This document shows positions 1 through 9,097 of a stretch of 13,435 bases of DNA, piece after piece. The notes under the pieces were generated by a model. It worked only from the letters and a program-made list of their open reading frames with translations, was not told the origin of the DNA and did no database searches. How positions within the stretch are numbered: position 1 is the stretch's first letter; each line of letters opens with the position of its first letter. The stretch is from Candidatus Pacearchaeota archaeon (GTDB taxonomy: Archaea; Nanobdellota; Nanobdellia; Pacearchaeales; GW2011-AR1). Position numbers and translations under genes: made by a program. The DNA is taken from positions 1-13,435 of the forward strand of contig JACPLS010000009.1 in the NCBI GenBank assembly GCA_016186375.1, written 5' to 3'.

Positions 1-24
1 GTAACTAATTCTCAAGGAGAATTA

Positions 25-447
25 ATGAAAAAAGCAAAACTTACTGATAGTGGGTCAGAATCTAAGAGAACAAAGAGACAAAGCATTAATCTTGGTGGCA
101 ATGGAGTTACTTATGGTACAGTTAATTATACAGAAGCAGATTCTGAATATAATGTAAAGACACTAAGCCTTGGTGGAGAAGAGTTTTATGCTCCTTTAAG
201 AGAAACAAATGATGCAAGAACATCCCCTATTCCACTTAATATTTATCTAATTCCAAAGAAAGGCACAAAGAGAGAAATTACGCCAGAGGGAGCAATAGTC
301 TTGCACAGCACAAGAGGCGTTTATAACCTAAATAATTATTGTGCGAAAGATTATTTTTCAAGGACTAATGAAAGTAAACTGAATGTATCAACAAATGATT
401 CTAATTTAGATAATAGTCCTAGGGTTGAATCTTTATCAACAGATTAA
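25..447 (+). CDS. hypothetical protein, 140 aa (5' end may be cut by window edge)
   Basis: I do not recognise this protein. It is hydrophilic, with a basic, Ser-rich start (residues 1-20), a central part with two 'LGG' turns (about residues 23 and 49) that looks like beta structure, and a Ser/Asn/Asp-rich tail. There is no signal peptide or membrane segment, and one Cys (near residue 106). The ATG at 25 has an AAGGAG Shine-Dalgarno five bases upstream (14-19), which supports this start. However, the frame is open back to base 1, so the real start may lie outside the window. A Shine-Dalgarno rather than a leaderless start suggests it is an internal gene of an operon coming from the left. It ends five bases before the stop of the convergent giant gene. 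Confidence 0.6.
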   Translation: MKKAKLTDSGSESKRTKRQSINLGGNGVTYGTVNYTEADSEYNVKTLSLGGEEFYAPLRETNDARTSPIPLNIYLIPKKGTKREITPEGAIVLHSTRGVYNLNNYCAKDYFSRTNESKLNVSTNDSNLDNSPRVESLSTD

Positions 448-452
448 AAATT

Positions 453-3400
453 TTACGGAACAATATCGCTCTTTGATGGTGGTTCTGCAACTTGACCAAA
501 TCCTTCTCCGCTATCTTGTTCTTTGTTTTTTTGTTCTTCTTCTTTTTTAATTTCATCTTTTGTTTTGATATTCTTGCCAGTTATGGTCGCATCGTTGAGT
601 TGGTCGTATAATTCTTTAATATTAACTATTTGTTTATAATCTTTTTCTGACATCTTACTCTTATCCATCGGAATCAAAATAATTTTCCCAGTTTTTCTGT
701 CTTCGTTAACTGAAATTTTGCCGAATGTAATATCAGGTGAAAAATAATCGAATCTTTGGAATAATTTTTTAGTTAAAAATATCGAATTATAACTAATATA
801 TGTTTCCGGAGTAGTTTTATTTCCATTAAGTAAGATATAATTTATAATGTTCCTTTTTTCATATGGATTATAAGGAAATGATAAACTATAAACATCGGGG
901 TTTTTCTCGGTAGTTTTATCTGCTTGTGTTTCTTCATTTTGTTGTGTTTCTGATATTGGGGCTTCAGCAGGAATATCAGAAATTGGAACTTCTTTAGATT
1001 CGCCAGTTTCACCAATCTTTATTTTTACCTTTGCACCTTCAATACTTTCTACTGTTCCTTTTTCTCCATTGTATGTTACCGAGTCTCCAATCTTTAAATC
1101 TTCGACTAATCTCTCGGAATCTGTACCAGGCCCGGTTTCTGGTCCTGCTTGTGTTTCTGAAGTTCCTTCTTTGATAATTAAAGAAATATCAAATCTCTTC
1201 ACTACTTTTGGCTCTCCGCCATCACCGGGTTGAACAATATAATTATCTCCATCTATTCTTTGTATAATTGCACTTTTTCCATTATATGTAACTTCATCAC
1301 CGACTTCAAATTCATTTTTTATTGTTGTTGTAGGAGAAGCTGAAGTTTTAATTTCTTGCTTTTTGCCTTGCCTGAGATAGGAATCTGCTAATGCAGCTTT
1401 TAGTTGTGCTTTCATCAAGAGAACAGGGGCTTTATGATGATTGAAGAAAAGCATTTCTAGGCTGTCTCCGAAAGCAGCGTTGATCTTTTTTAATTCTGCT
1501 TCTATAACCATTTTTAATAGAGAAGGAGCGTCGGCATTTTCATAATTAGGGGCAATGATAAAAGAAACTTCTCTCTTAAATTGGTCAATTTGTAGATTTG
1601 CCTGGTCTTGTGGTAGAATGAGAGCCTTATCTTCAAGAGCTTTTCTTTGAATGTCATTTATCTCTGAGAGGGTTTTATTTTGCAGATATTTATTATTTTC
1701 TGTAATTGCATTATTGATACTGTTTTTGTCAAGCCAGCATCTTATTTTTGGGTCATCACAATAGCCAACATCTGCGAAACGGGTTGGTTCTGTTGAACTT
1801 CCTGGATTTTGTGAAGCGCAGATTCTTACAATTCCTCTATTGTAGACTTGTGGCAGAGCAGCTTCTTCTGCAGCTGCTTGTGGATTAGTGTTTGCCAAAA
1901 CTGCACCCAAACTGGCTTCTCCACTTATGCAAGATTTTTCCGATACAATATTTTTGGCTTCGATTTGATCTTTGGCATATTGATCTCTTAGATAATTAAT
2001 TGCGAATGAAGTTGAAACTTCTTTGAATCCGCATTTCTCTTCTCCATTTATATCAACACAGAGTTCTTTATAACCTTCTGGGGCGGTGAAATCTTTAGTT
2101 TCTGATTTGTATTCACCTCTTGTAATAAATCCAGAGGCAATGTGTAAAATAGGGGATGTGTAATAATATGAACCTTCTGGAGCACCTTTTAGATATACTC
2201 TGTATTGGATTCCAGAATCTTTTCCAGCAAATATATGATAGAATACTTTGTATTGAGCAGTTGCAGGAACAGTAGCATCGTTGAATTTGGTTGAGGAGAA
2301 CCACGCATGGAATTGAGGAGGGCTATCTGGTTCTATCAAAGATTTGAATGAATTTGGAGCTTTTGCTGAGACAAATGCCTTACAGAATGGGGTTCCTGCT
2401 TCTTCAATTGAACGGAGCTGGAAAGCTTTTAATGAATTTACAGCATAAGTGTTTGTGAAATAATTAATTGATTTTTGTGTGTTTTGCCATGCTCCTGCAA
2501 CTGTGGCGTATTCTCCGCCACCTCTTGGTACGGATGCTCCATAAGCAACTTCAACTAATTTTGGAAGCAATACATTTGCAACTGGTGCAACTTGCCTCCA
2601 GAAGAATTCACAGGCATAGATAGAATATATTTGATCGCAGATACCGACCGTTCTTCCTGTTGCTAAATTTTCCTGCAGACAATCTCTGTGGTTTTTCAGA
2701 ATTGAAACATACCCATCAACTCCTGCTTGGATTCCTGTTAAGCAGACAGGAACAATTATTTTTTCTTTTATGTTAGGCAGGCAGAGAAGGGTTGATCCAA
2801 CAATTCCAGTTTGTATTACATCAGCAACAGGATACCTGCCACCGAAGTCGCACCTTGATGCAGGACAAATTACTGGATCACAGACGTTAAACATTATGTA
2901 ACAGTCTTTAGGATCCATGAAATCCTGGCACTGTGTTGCTGGAATGTTTAAGGCAGGCTTACCAACTTTGAAACTTTCTCCCTGTATTCTGACAATGCTG
3001 TTTTTATATTGGTTGGCTGCTTCTGTAAGAGCATTAACTGCTTTTCCTACAAGAGCTCTTGCTTGAGATTCATCTAAACCTGGGAATTGTGAAATTGGCT
3101 GGCCAGTATTTAAGTTAATTAATTCACAGATATCGTCGCCATAACCTTCTTGGAATCGCTCTCTTCCATCATTTCCGATATTACAGAGATAGAAACTGGC
3201 GACTCTGCCAGAAGATTCAAAAGCTCCGATGCCTCCAAAGACTGGGAGATTTTGTTTTGTGGCAGCATACCATCCTCTTAATGTATCAAATGGGACAATT
3301 GCAGGCATTCCTTTGTAAGGCTCTGTTTCAAAATATTTTATTTCTGGATTTTGGTATCTGTTGTTGTAACTTACAGAAGTTTGTGGGATAATTGTTCCAA

Positions 3401-6400
3401 TATTATAAACAGAATTAAATTGCCCGGCATTGAGGTCTTTTTGAATTATATTTCCAGATGAATCTACTTTAATTAGCTTTTTTACAATATATTCATTATT
3501 TTGCCCTTTTTGTAATCCTGCTATATAATTACCTCCTTCAAATTTACCTTGCTTTCCTTTATCTTGAGCATTAACTGAAAATGTAGCGCTTGATGTTATA
3601 TCTTTGTCCTTGTTAAATTCTTCTTTGACTTCATTAGGCAATTTATTTACTTCTTTTACATCTGTATAAACTTTTTGAGTTCTTTCAGAGATAATTGAAG
3701 CTGGATAAGCAAATCCTAGTTTTGTTAAATCTTTTCCTTCTTCAAATTGTTGTATATATTCTTTATTCTTTTCTATTTTTTCAGAAGTTCTTTTTGCTTC
3801 TGTTTCATAGTTTTTCTTAATTGTGTCAGAAGCGGTAGTTGATTGTAATTTTAGATAAAGCTCATATTGCTTTAATTGATCGTAAGTATATTCGCCTTTG
3901 TCATAACCGTCTTTTGAATTTATCAAAGATTCAATTGGGACAAGTTTACCATCTTTGCCTGGAACAGATTGTCCCTTGTAAGCGTTTGTTAAATATGTTG
4001 CATATTTATGAGCTGATTCATTTCTATCAACACTACTCTCAAGGCCGAGAGAGCCGAATATTCCTGAAGAAGTTTTCAATGGCGATTCAATTTCTTTAAT
4101 TTTTGAATTAATTCCTTTCATTGCTTCTGATGTTGCTTTTACATCTGAATTTATCTGTGCTGAATTTTTTAAGAAACAATCATTCAAATTTGCTGCCTGT
4201 CCTTTCGCGACTATTTCTTGACATTTAACATTCCAGCCTTTTTCTCCTCTCATTACATTTTGTCTTGCGACACCTTCACCACTCAAACCTGTTATGAAAG
4301 TTTTTGCTTGCAAAACAGCAGCTGTTGCAAAACAAGCTGCTTTCATTCTTGTTACTGCTTTTTCAAGCCCTTTAGAAATAGAATCCCATTTTTCTATACT
4401 TTTGTTCATATTCTCGATCATTTCTTCTGTTTTTTCAGGTGAAAGTTTTAAAGCTCTTTTTTCTATTCCAATTCTTACTGTTAGATTAACTTCTGAATCA
4501 GTGCCTCTAACAAGGGGCTCAAGCCTTATCTTTGCTACTTCACTTATATTTATTTTATTTAGGGATACAATTTGCCCACAAATATCTTTTCCACTGTCAG
4601 ATATTCTGAATGTTTGAGTTTCTGTTTTGCTTGAAATTGTATTGGAACTTGAGGACATTTCATTACAAAAAGCAGTTATTCTGGCTTCATCTGCGTTTAG
4701 ATAATCGAGTCTGATTTTTTCAAGCCTTGTGCTTGTCCTTGTTGAAGGAGAGGAGGATAAAATAGTTTCTCCTTTTATTTCAACTTTGATTGGAGATGGA
4801 TTTGTTCCGATTACAAACTCAGCGTATGCTTTATTTATTGGATCAGATAAACTAATAAGATGGAGAGTTTTGTATTTGTTATCAACAAATACTAGACTTC
4901 CTGCCAAGGTGGAGTCTACAGAGTATATTTTATTTAGACTTTTTTTGTAGCCTTCAATATTTTCAGATAGCGGATAGAGGTCAATGAGCTTATTTAAGAG
5001 TCTTGCTTCTGTTTGGGTTTTGCCATTGGCTTGAGAAAGAGTTATTGCAGCTTCAAGAGCTTTTTCTCCGAAAGTTTGTTGTGTTGCAGTATCAGTTTTT
5101 TCAGCAGGATAATTATCTGCAACATCTTCATAGGCTTTTATTGCTTCCTGGAAAGCGAGTTCAGCTTCTGGGCTTTCTAATTTTTTATCTTCTGCTAATA
5201 TTTTTTCTGTGAAATTAATTTCTGAAGGATCAACAGAAAATGGCTCGCCCGCACCAGGTCCTGTTAATTGAATAACATATTTACCACTTTGAAAATTTTG
5301 AATTATTGCTTCTTTTCCATCTGGTATATATGTAACTTTTTTACCTATTGCCGAGGTTTCAAAATCTTTCAATTGCAGAATGATGCGGTCTCTATAACCG
5401 CAATTAATCTGGACTTTTCCTGTTTTACCTAATACCGCTGGATTGAGTGGTTTAAGAGATTCGCTTGTTACTGTAAATTTTTTGTTGTTGGTCTGTATTT
5501 CATAGCGATCGTTGTCGTAAATAGATTTTATTGTTGCTTTTTCCTCTTTTCCATCATGAATGTAAAGAACTTCAGAACCTAAGTTTCCTTTATTTATGTA
5601 AATTCCTTCAACTACACATTTATTGTTTAATATTCTGCTACCTTTGAAGACGTCAATTACTTCTGAACCTGTATCAGAGGTTATTTCTATTCTTGCTCTT
5701 TTTTCTTCTGCAACAAATCCATCGTAATAAGCTTGGAGGCCAGCTTGGCAATATGATCCGGGAAGATAGATTTCATTTGATACTTTTCCTCTTTCAACTC
5801 TAATAGTTGATATTTTATTATCTCCTTTGTAAATTGATATATCAGCAGTATTTGGGTCTGCTCTTTCCAGTCTTAGAAAATAACGACCATTCCAGAAACT
5901 CTGTTTATCTTTCTCCTGGAACCAGGATTCATCGTTTTGTTCAGATAATATGAACTCTGTTCGTCCTATTCCTAAGGGATTTCCTGCTTCATATTCTATT
6001 TTTCCGCTTAAATTTACCGTGACAAAATCTGGAAGATCAGACTCTTTTTCGTTTTTCTTAAGAATAATGACAGCATATCCAATATTATCTATTAATGGGC
6101 TTCCAAGTAATTTGTCTCTTGTTCTTAGAGCAGCTCTTGCAGGATGAAATCCTGCACTTATTACATCTTTAGGATATTTTCCGATAAATCTAATATAATT
6201 TATTTCTTTAATATCGATTAAAGGATTTAATTTAAGAGCATTAATCTGGCAGAAAACAGGAACATTTTGTTCTGCTATTAAGTCAGAGCGAACGACAGCA
6301 GGCTGGCATCCTGCTGGAGCTACTTGTAGAATTAAATCCTGCCTTGCTTTGCAACTGTCTTTGTCATTTAAGACTGGCCAATAAGTTTGTATATCAGAGC

Positions 6401-6596
6401 TAGAATAATATGTATCATAGTTTGTCATGTATGAAGAAGGAGAAGAATAACTGGCGCTACTTGAATAACCTTTGAAATCAGTTGAACTCGAAATAATATT
6501 AAGAGATAAGACAATTAAAATAGAAATAATTGAGAATAATATTATTAATTTATTGTTTATTCTTTGATTACGCATTTTTTTGATTCCTAGTTTCAT
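453..6596 (-). CDS. giant secreted multidomain protein, 2047 aa
   Basis: This is a very large exported protein, probably anchored to or displayed on the cell envelope. Residues 1-15 are basic and 16-37 form one hydrophobic segment (signal anchor or signal peptide), followed by a Ser/Tyr-rich stretch (about 36-68). Four similar SH3-like beta modules, with pattern 'V.Y..G....I....D..Y.I', lie at about 340-384, 416-462, 1763-1806 and 1834-1875. Residues 474-545 look like TPR helices; 720-850 and 905-955 are helical or coiled coil. Ten cysteines fall between 1223 and 1329, which suggests disulfides outside the cell. An Ig-like beta region follows (about 1420-1530), and the C-terminal linkers are Glu/Thr/Gln-rich. 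The ATG overlaps the upstream gene's stop (TAATG), so translation is probably coupled. A second ATG at codon 8 is possible. I recall similar proteins in DPANN genomes, but the function is unknown. It is a structural or adhesive surface protein by inference only. Confidence 0.9.
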   Translation of the reverse strand: MKLGIKKMRNQRINNKLIILFSIISILIVLSLNIISSSTDFKGYSSSASYSSPSSYMTNYDTYYSSSDIQTYWPVLNDKDSCKARQDLILQVAPAGCQPAVVRSDLIAEQNVPVFCQINALKLNPLIDIKEINYIRFIGKYPKDVISAGFHPARAALRTRDKLLGSPLIDNIGYAVIILKKNEKESDLPDFVTVNLSGKIEYEAGNPLGIGRTEFILSEQNDESWFQEKDKQSFWNGRYFLRLERADPNTADISIYKGDNKISTIRVERGKVSNEIYLPGSYCQAGLQAYYDGFVAEEKRARIEITSDTGSEVIDVFKGSRILNNKCVVEGIYINKGNLGSEVLYIHDGKEEKATIKSIYDNDRYEIQTNNKKFTVTSESLKPLNPAVLGKTGKVQINCGYRDRIILQLKDFETSAIGKKVTYIPDGKEAIIQNFQSGKYVIQLTGPGAGEPFSVDPSEINFTEKILAEDKKLESPEAELAFQEAIKAYEDVADNYPAEKTDTATQQTFGEKALEAAITLSQANGKTQTEARLLNKLIDLYPLSENIEGYKKSLNKIYSVDSTLAGSLVFVDNKYKTLHLISLSDPINKAYAEFVIGTNPSPIKVEIKGETILSSSPSTRTSTRLEKIRLDYLNADEARITAFCNEMSSSSNTISSKTETQTFRISDSGKDICGQIVSLNKINISEVAKIRLEPLVRGTDSEVNLTVRIGIEKRALKLSPEKTEEMIENMNKSIEKWDSISKGLEKAVTRMKAACFATAAVLQAKTFITGLSGEGVARQNVMRGEKGWNVKCQEIVAKGQAANLNDCFLKNSAQINSDVKATSEAMKGINSKIKEIESPLKTSSGIFGSLGLESSVDRNESAHKYATYLTNAYKGQSVPGKDGKLVPIESLINSKDGYDKGEYTYDQLKQYELYLKLQSTTASDTIKKNYETEAKRTSEKIEKNKEYIQQFEEGKDLTKLGFAYPASIISERTQKVYTDVKEVNKLPNEVKEEFNKDKDITSSATFSVNAQDKGKQGKFEGGNYIAGLQKGQNNEYIVKKLIKVDSSGNIIQKDLNAGQFNSVYNIGTIIPQTSVSYNNRYQNPEIKYFETEPYKGMPAIVPFDTLRGWYAATKQNLPVFGGIGAFESSGRVASFYLCNIGNDGRERFQEGYGDDICELINLNTGQPISQFPGLDESQARALVGKAVNALTEAANQYKNSIVRIQGESFKVGKPALNIPATQCQDFMDPKDCYIMFNVCDPVICPASRCDFGGRYPVADVIQTGIVGSTLLCLPNIKEKIIVPVCLTGIQAGVDGYVSILKNHRDCLQENLATGRTVGICDQIYSIYACEFFWRQVAPVANVLLPKLVEVAYGASVPRGGGEYATVAGAWQNTQKSINYFTNTYAVNSLKAFQLRSIEEAGTPFCKAFVSAKAPNSFKSLIEPDSPPQFHAWFSSTKFNDATVPATAQYKVFYHIFAGKDSGIQYRVYLKGAPEGSYYYTSPILHIASGFITRGEYKSETKDFTAPEGYKELCVDINGEEKCGFKEVSTSFAINYLRDQYAKDQIEAKNIVSEKSCISGEASLGAVLANTNPQAAAEEAALPQVYNRGIVRICASQNPGSSTEPTRFADVGYCDDPKIRCWLDKNSINNAITENNKYLQNKTLSEINDIQRKALEDKALILPQDQANLQIDQFKREVSFIIAPNYENADAPSLLKMVIEAELKKINAAFGDSLEMLFFNHHKAPVLLMKAQLKAALADSYLRQGKKQEIKTSASPTTTIKNEFEVGDEVTYNGKSAIIQRIDGDNYIVQPGDGGEPKVVKRFDISLIIKEGTSETQAGPETGPGTDSERLVEDLKIGDSVTYNGEKGTVESIEGAKVKIKIGETGESKEVPISDIPAEAPISETQQNEETQADKTTEKNPDVYSLSFPYNPYEKRNIINYILLNGNKTTPETYISYNSIFLTKKLFQRFDYFSPDITFGKISVNEDRKTGKIILIPMDKSKMSEKDYKQIVNIKELYDQLNDATITGKNIKTKDEIKKEEEQKNKEQDSGEGFGQVAEPPSKSDIVP

Positions 6597-8440
6597 TATT
6601 GAAATTCAATTTCAACCCCCATTTTATCAAATAATTCATAATTATATTGTAATTTCTCCAGAGAGTCAGGTCTTCCTAATTCTGGAACTTTCAACTTTAT
6701 TTTTCCTTTTTCCAAATCATTTGCAAGGAGATAATGTTCTGTAACGCCTCCTCCAATTAAAGCATATTCAATTTTTGTTGAAGGAATCTTAATATCAAAG
6801 CATTGTTCTTTTGTAGAACCAAACAAGCCAGCGATTCCTCCACTACTTACCTGAGTACATTGTGTCTTTGTGCTTTCAGGGATTGTGACTGAAGAATTAC
6901 CATAAACATAAACACTGATATTGTATAAACCTTCAGATAACTTTATATTATTAGTTTCTGGGAGGCTTAATGTTTTACTTATTTGACCGTCGAACGAAAC
7001 TATTGCAGTTTCTTTTAGAGGCTTATTTCCTACTTCTAATTCTATATAAAGATCATATTCTTTATCTAAGATTATGTCTGTGGATATTTCTGTATTTGAT
7101 GAGAAAATTTGTTTCTTTTCAGCAAAACCTTCTGCTTTGGCAGATATAAAACCGTTAATACAGACGGGAGTTTTTCCTGTAAATTTACCATTATCTGTTT
7201 CTCCTAAATTACATGATTTGTCAAAGCATTCGTAGCTTATTTGCGCTTTGTTAATTTTATTTAGATTAATGTCATAGACATTCACTTCGATATCCTGAGC
7301 TTTAAAGGAACATAGGTCAACATTTTCTTCTTGTTCAGTTTCTGAAAAAATTGCCTCTCTTGGAACATTATTGTCTATTATTACTGCAATAGGGAATTGA
7401 AATATTTCGTTGCCATCAAAGATTTGTATAAGGACGGGAAAGCTTAGGTCGTATACAAAATGGTATGGAGCGTAACAAAATCCCATAGCTCCCAGCCCTG
7501 CCTGATTGCCAATAGGATTAGCCATCATTAGTTCTTCATCTGCACCAATGACTTCAATTTTTGAGGGCCATGTTGGATTATAGATAAAATTAACTTGGTC
7601 ATTTGTTTCTTTATTTATAACAAAATACTCGTCTTTCTTTTCTTTTAAGCTATAATAATTTCCTTTTAGTTTTAATTTGGCAACATTATTTTCCAATCCT
7701 GTCTTTAGATCATCAATAACTTCTCGTGTTTTCCAGATTTTTGGACTGCAACTAATTTCAGCTCCGTCAACTGGTGCATAAAGCCTCAAGACATCAACTG
7801 CATAATTTTCCAAGAATGCCTCATTTTTTTCTTTATCATATATTTCTTTAGCTAAATTATAGAAATTACCCAATTTACTTTCAAATTCAACTTCATGTTT
7901 AATTTTTCTTGCAATTTTATCATCTTTGGTAATTGTGATATCTTGTTCAACATTGACTTTTATCTTATTGTCTTCGAGATTTATATTTACTTCTTTATTT
8001 CCTAATTCTATTGAAAATCCTTGTCTGTAGAAGGATTCAAAGTCACAATCTGATATTTTTTCTTTTACGTATAGGGAGATATCTTTTTCAATGTCTTGCT
8101 TTGATGGGACTTGCTCTTTTATTATACCATTTCCTGCAACATAATACCAATATGGTATATTAAATCCGAGGAAATTAAGTTGAGAAGAAAAAGGAGCATA
8201 TTCACTTCCTGTTTCGTAACCTGAAATATAGATTCTACCTCCCTGACTTCCTGTTAAATCTGCTGCTGCCCTTGCTGCATCTTCTATACAAGAAGAATAA
8301 TAATTAAAAATAGGAGAAAAAGCAGGATCTATGATTTCCAGTTTTGATTTACTTCTAATTAAGAGATATGCTGTCAGGCCCCCTATGATAACTATTGCAA
8401 TAATAATAAATATAGTTACTTGAGCTTTCTTATTAAACAT
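6596..8440 (-). CDS. membrane-anchored exoprotein with class III (pilin-type) signal, 614 aa
   Basis: The N-terminus has a short basic head (K4-K5), then A6-Q7-V8-T9, then a hydrophobic helix (about 8-28). This matches the archaeal class III signal, in which a prepilin peptidase cuts before the Gln and the helix becomes an assembly or anchor segment. Residues 37-200 form a mixed domain beginning with a Cys-containing helix (C51). Residues 200-360 are mostly beta structure. About 372-455 resembles a carboxypeptidase-regulatory-like beta sandwich with several cysteines (C377, C405, C410, C427), and a second beta unit follows (about 458-520). The gene starts three bases after the stop of the 44-aa gene, with AAAGGAGG inside that gene about 13 nt upstream of the ATG. 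It ends overlapping the giant gene by one base. It is therefore the likely partner of the giant protein on the cell surface. No enzymatic motif is visible. Confidence 0.88.
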   Translation of the reverse strand: MFNKKAQVTIFIIIAIVIIGGLTAYLLIRSKSKLEIIDPAFSPIFNYYSSCIEDAARAAADLTGSQGGRIYISGYETGSEYAPFSSQLNFLGFNIPYWYYVAGNGIIKEQVPSKQDIEKDISLYVKEKISDCDFESFYRQGFSIELGNKEVNINLEDNKIKVNVEQDITITKDDKIARKIKHEVEFESKLGNFYNLAKEIYDKEKNEAFLENYAVDVLRLYAPVDGAEISCSPKIWKTREVIDDLKTGLENNVAKLKLKGNYYSLKEKKDEYFVINKETNDQVNFIYNPTWPSKIEVIGADEELMMANPIGNQAGLGAMGFCYAPYHFVYDLSFPVLIQIFDGNEIFQFPIAVIIDNNVPREAIFSETEQEENVDLCSFKAQDIEVNVYDINLNKINKAQISYECFDKSCNLGETDNGKFTGKTPVCINGFISAKAEGFAEKKQIFSSNTEISTDIILDKEYDLYIELEVGNKPLKETAIVSFDGQISKTLSLPETNNIKLSEGLYNISVYVYGNSSVTIPESTKTQCTQVSSGGIAGLFGSTKEQCFDIKIPSTKIEYALIGGGVTEHYLLANDLEKGKIKLKVPELGRPDSLEKLQYNYELFDKMGVEIEFQ

Positions 8441-8443
8441 AGG

Positions 8444-8578
8444 TTATTTTTTGCCTCCTTTAGATTTGATTTTCTCCTGAATTAGAGACATAATTTCGCT
8501 ATTAATATCTCTTTTTATGTTTTCCTTAAATTTACTCCACAGATCTTCATCTTCAATCAAAAGAAGGTATTTTTTCAT
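8444..8578 (-). CDS. small ribbon-helix-helix-like protein, 44 aa
   Basis: This short reading frame leads the surface-protein operon. It starts MKKYLLLIEDEDLW and ends KSKGGKK. The layout is one short beta strand (residues 2-9), an amphipathic helix (about 11-21) and, after an 'INSEI' turn, a second helix (about 26-40). That is the layout of MetJ/Arc-type ribbon-helix-helix DNA-binding proteins. The ATG has a purine-rich GAGGCG upstream, and a TATA box (8629-8636) would place the mRNA start about 28 nt before it. The stop lies three bases before the 614-aa gene, whose Shine-Dalgarno is inside this frame. If it binds DNA, the repeats in its own promoter region are an obvious candidate target. 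Coding character is clear, but the fold is inferred from pattern alone. Confidence 0.7.
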   Translation of the reverse strand: MKKYLLLIEDEDLWSKFKENIKRDINSEIMSLIQEKIKSKGGKK

Positions 8579-8628
8579 TTTTATCGCCTCTTTCCTCGCT
8601 TTTTTCCGTAGGTTTTAATATTTTAGAG

Positions 8629-8636
8629 TATAAAAA
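8629..8636 (-). promoter_or_regulatory. TATA box of the surface-protein operon
   Basis: The minus strand reads TTTTTATA here, 51-58 nt upstream of the 44-aa gene's ATG. An archaeal start site about 25 nt downstream (near 8607) would give a leader of roughly 28 nt containing the Shine-Dalgarno. This is the only promoter-like sequence visible for the three-gene operon. Confidence 0.5.
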
Positions 8637-8647
8637 TCTTTCTTATT

Positions 8648-8683
8648 TACTAAGTAAGTTATTAAGTAAGTTAGTAAGTGAAG
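8648..8683. repeat. three imperfect 12-bp direct repeats in a divergent promoter region
   Basis: The units are TACTAAGTAAGT, TATTAAGTAAGT and TAGTAAGTGAAG. The first two differ at one base and the third is diverged in its second half. They lie between the two divergent TATA boxes (8629-8636 and 8685-8692), directly abutting the TATA box of the DUF4190-like gene on its upstream side. Iterons in this position suit a regulator that acts on both promoters. The ribbon-helix-helix-like protein encoded next door is a candidate, by inference. Confidence 0.6.
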
Positions 8684-8684
8684 C

Positions 8685-8692
8685 TTTATAAT
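8685..8692 (+). promoter_or_regulatory. TATA box, leaderless promoter of the DUF4190-like gene
   Basis: TTTATAAT is centred about 25 nt before the ATG at 8714. Archaeal transcription normally starts about 25 nt from the TATA centre, so the mRNA should begin at or next to the start codon. No Shine-Dalgarno is present before the ATG. Confidence 0.65.
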
Positions 8693-8713
8693 CTATTTAA
8701 TCATTGATCCATA

Positions 8714-8986
8714 ATGGTAAAAGAGAGTGGAAATCAGAAAAATTCTGGTTTAGCGATAACTAGTTTAATAATAGGGATTTTTTCAATAATACTTATTTGG
8801 TTACCAATAGTGAACTTTTTGTTTTCTATAGCTGCAATTGTTACTGGAATTATCGCAATAATTAAAGTCAATAAAAATGGGCAAAAAGGAAAGGGCTTAG
8901 CAATTGCAGGGCTTGTTTTAGGAGCAATAAGTGGATTTTTACTTATGCTAATCTACTACATATTGGTGAGTAGTTTTGTAGGTTAA
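8714..8986 (+). CDS. DUF4190-like small membrane protein, 90 aa
   Basis: A short polar N-terminus (residues 1-11) is followed by three hydrophobic segments at about 13-33, 34-52 and 61-87. A Gly/Lys loop, 'NKNGQKGKG' (about 53-61), separates the last two. The repeated 'GLAI..L..G' pattern, at the start of both the first and the last segments, is typical of DUF4190-type membrane proteins, whose function is not known. Length and topology fit that family. The gene has its own leaderless promoter and points away from the surface-protein operon, sharing a repeat-bearing control region with it. It ends 16 bases before the 3' end of the convergent tRNA-Val. Confidence 0.8.
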   Translation: MVKESGNQKNSGLAITSLIIGIFSIILIWLPIVNFLFSIAAIVTGIIAIIKVNKNGQKGKGLAIAGLVLGAISGFLLMLIYYILVSSFVG

Positions 8987-9002
8987 ATTAAAAGAAAGAA
9001 AA
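8985..9002 (-). terminator. T-rich 3' trailer of tRNA-Val
   Basis: Directly after the tRNA 3' end the minus strand reads ATTTTCTTTCTTTTAATT. T-runs without a hairpin are the usual archaeal termination signal. It also abuts the stop of the convergent DUF4190-like gene. Confidence 0.45.
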
Positions 9003-9073
9003 TGGCCTCACCAAGAATCGAACTTGGGCATGATCCACGTCAAAGATCCGGTCTACCATTAGCCTATGAGGCC
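9003..9073 (-). tRNA. tRNA-Val (anticodon GAC)
   Basis: The minus strand folds into a 71-nt cloverleaf. The acceptor is GGCCTCA/TGAGGCC, perfectly paired, with discriminator A. The D arm starts GGCT, with a C-A mismatch at its third pair. The anticodon stem is GATCT/GGATC with loop TTGACGT, so the anticodon GAC (9039-9041) reads Val codon GUC and probably GUU. A four-base variable loop and T arm CCAAG/CTTGG with loop TTCGATT complete it. There is no intron and no encoded CCA. It is divergent from the tRNA-Thr gene, about 100 bp away. Confidence 0.93.
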
Positions 9074-9097
9074 TATCAAATAAACTTGAAATAGGCA

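Noticed and set aside
2113..6147. several open frames of 60-110 codons inside the giant gene
   Set aside because: They are all shadows of the 2047-aa frame, without their own promoters and with unlikely composition (Cys/Phe/His or Leu runs).
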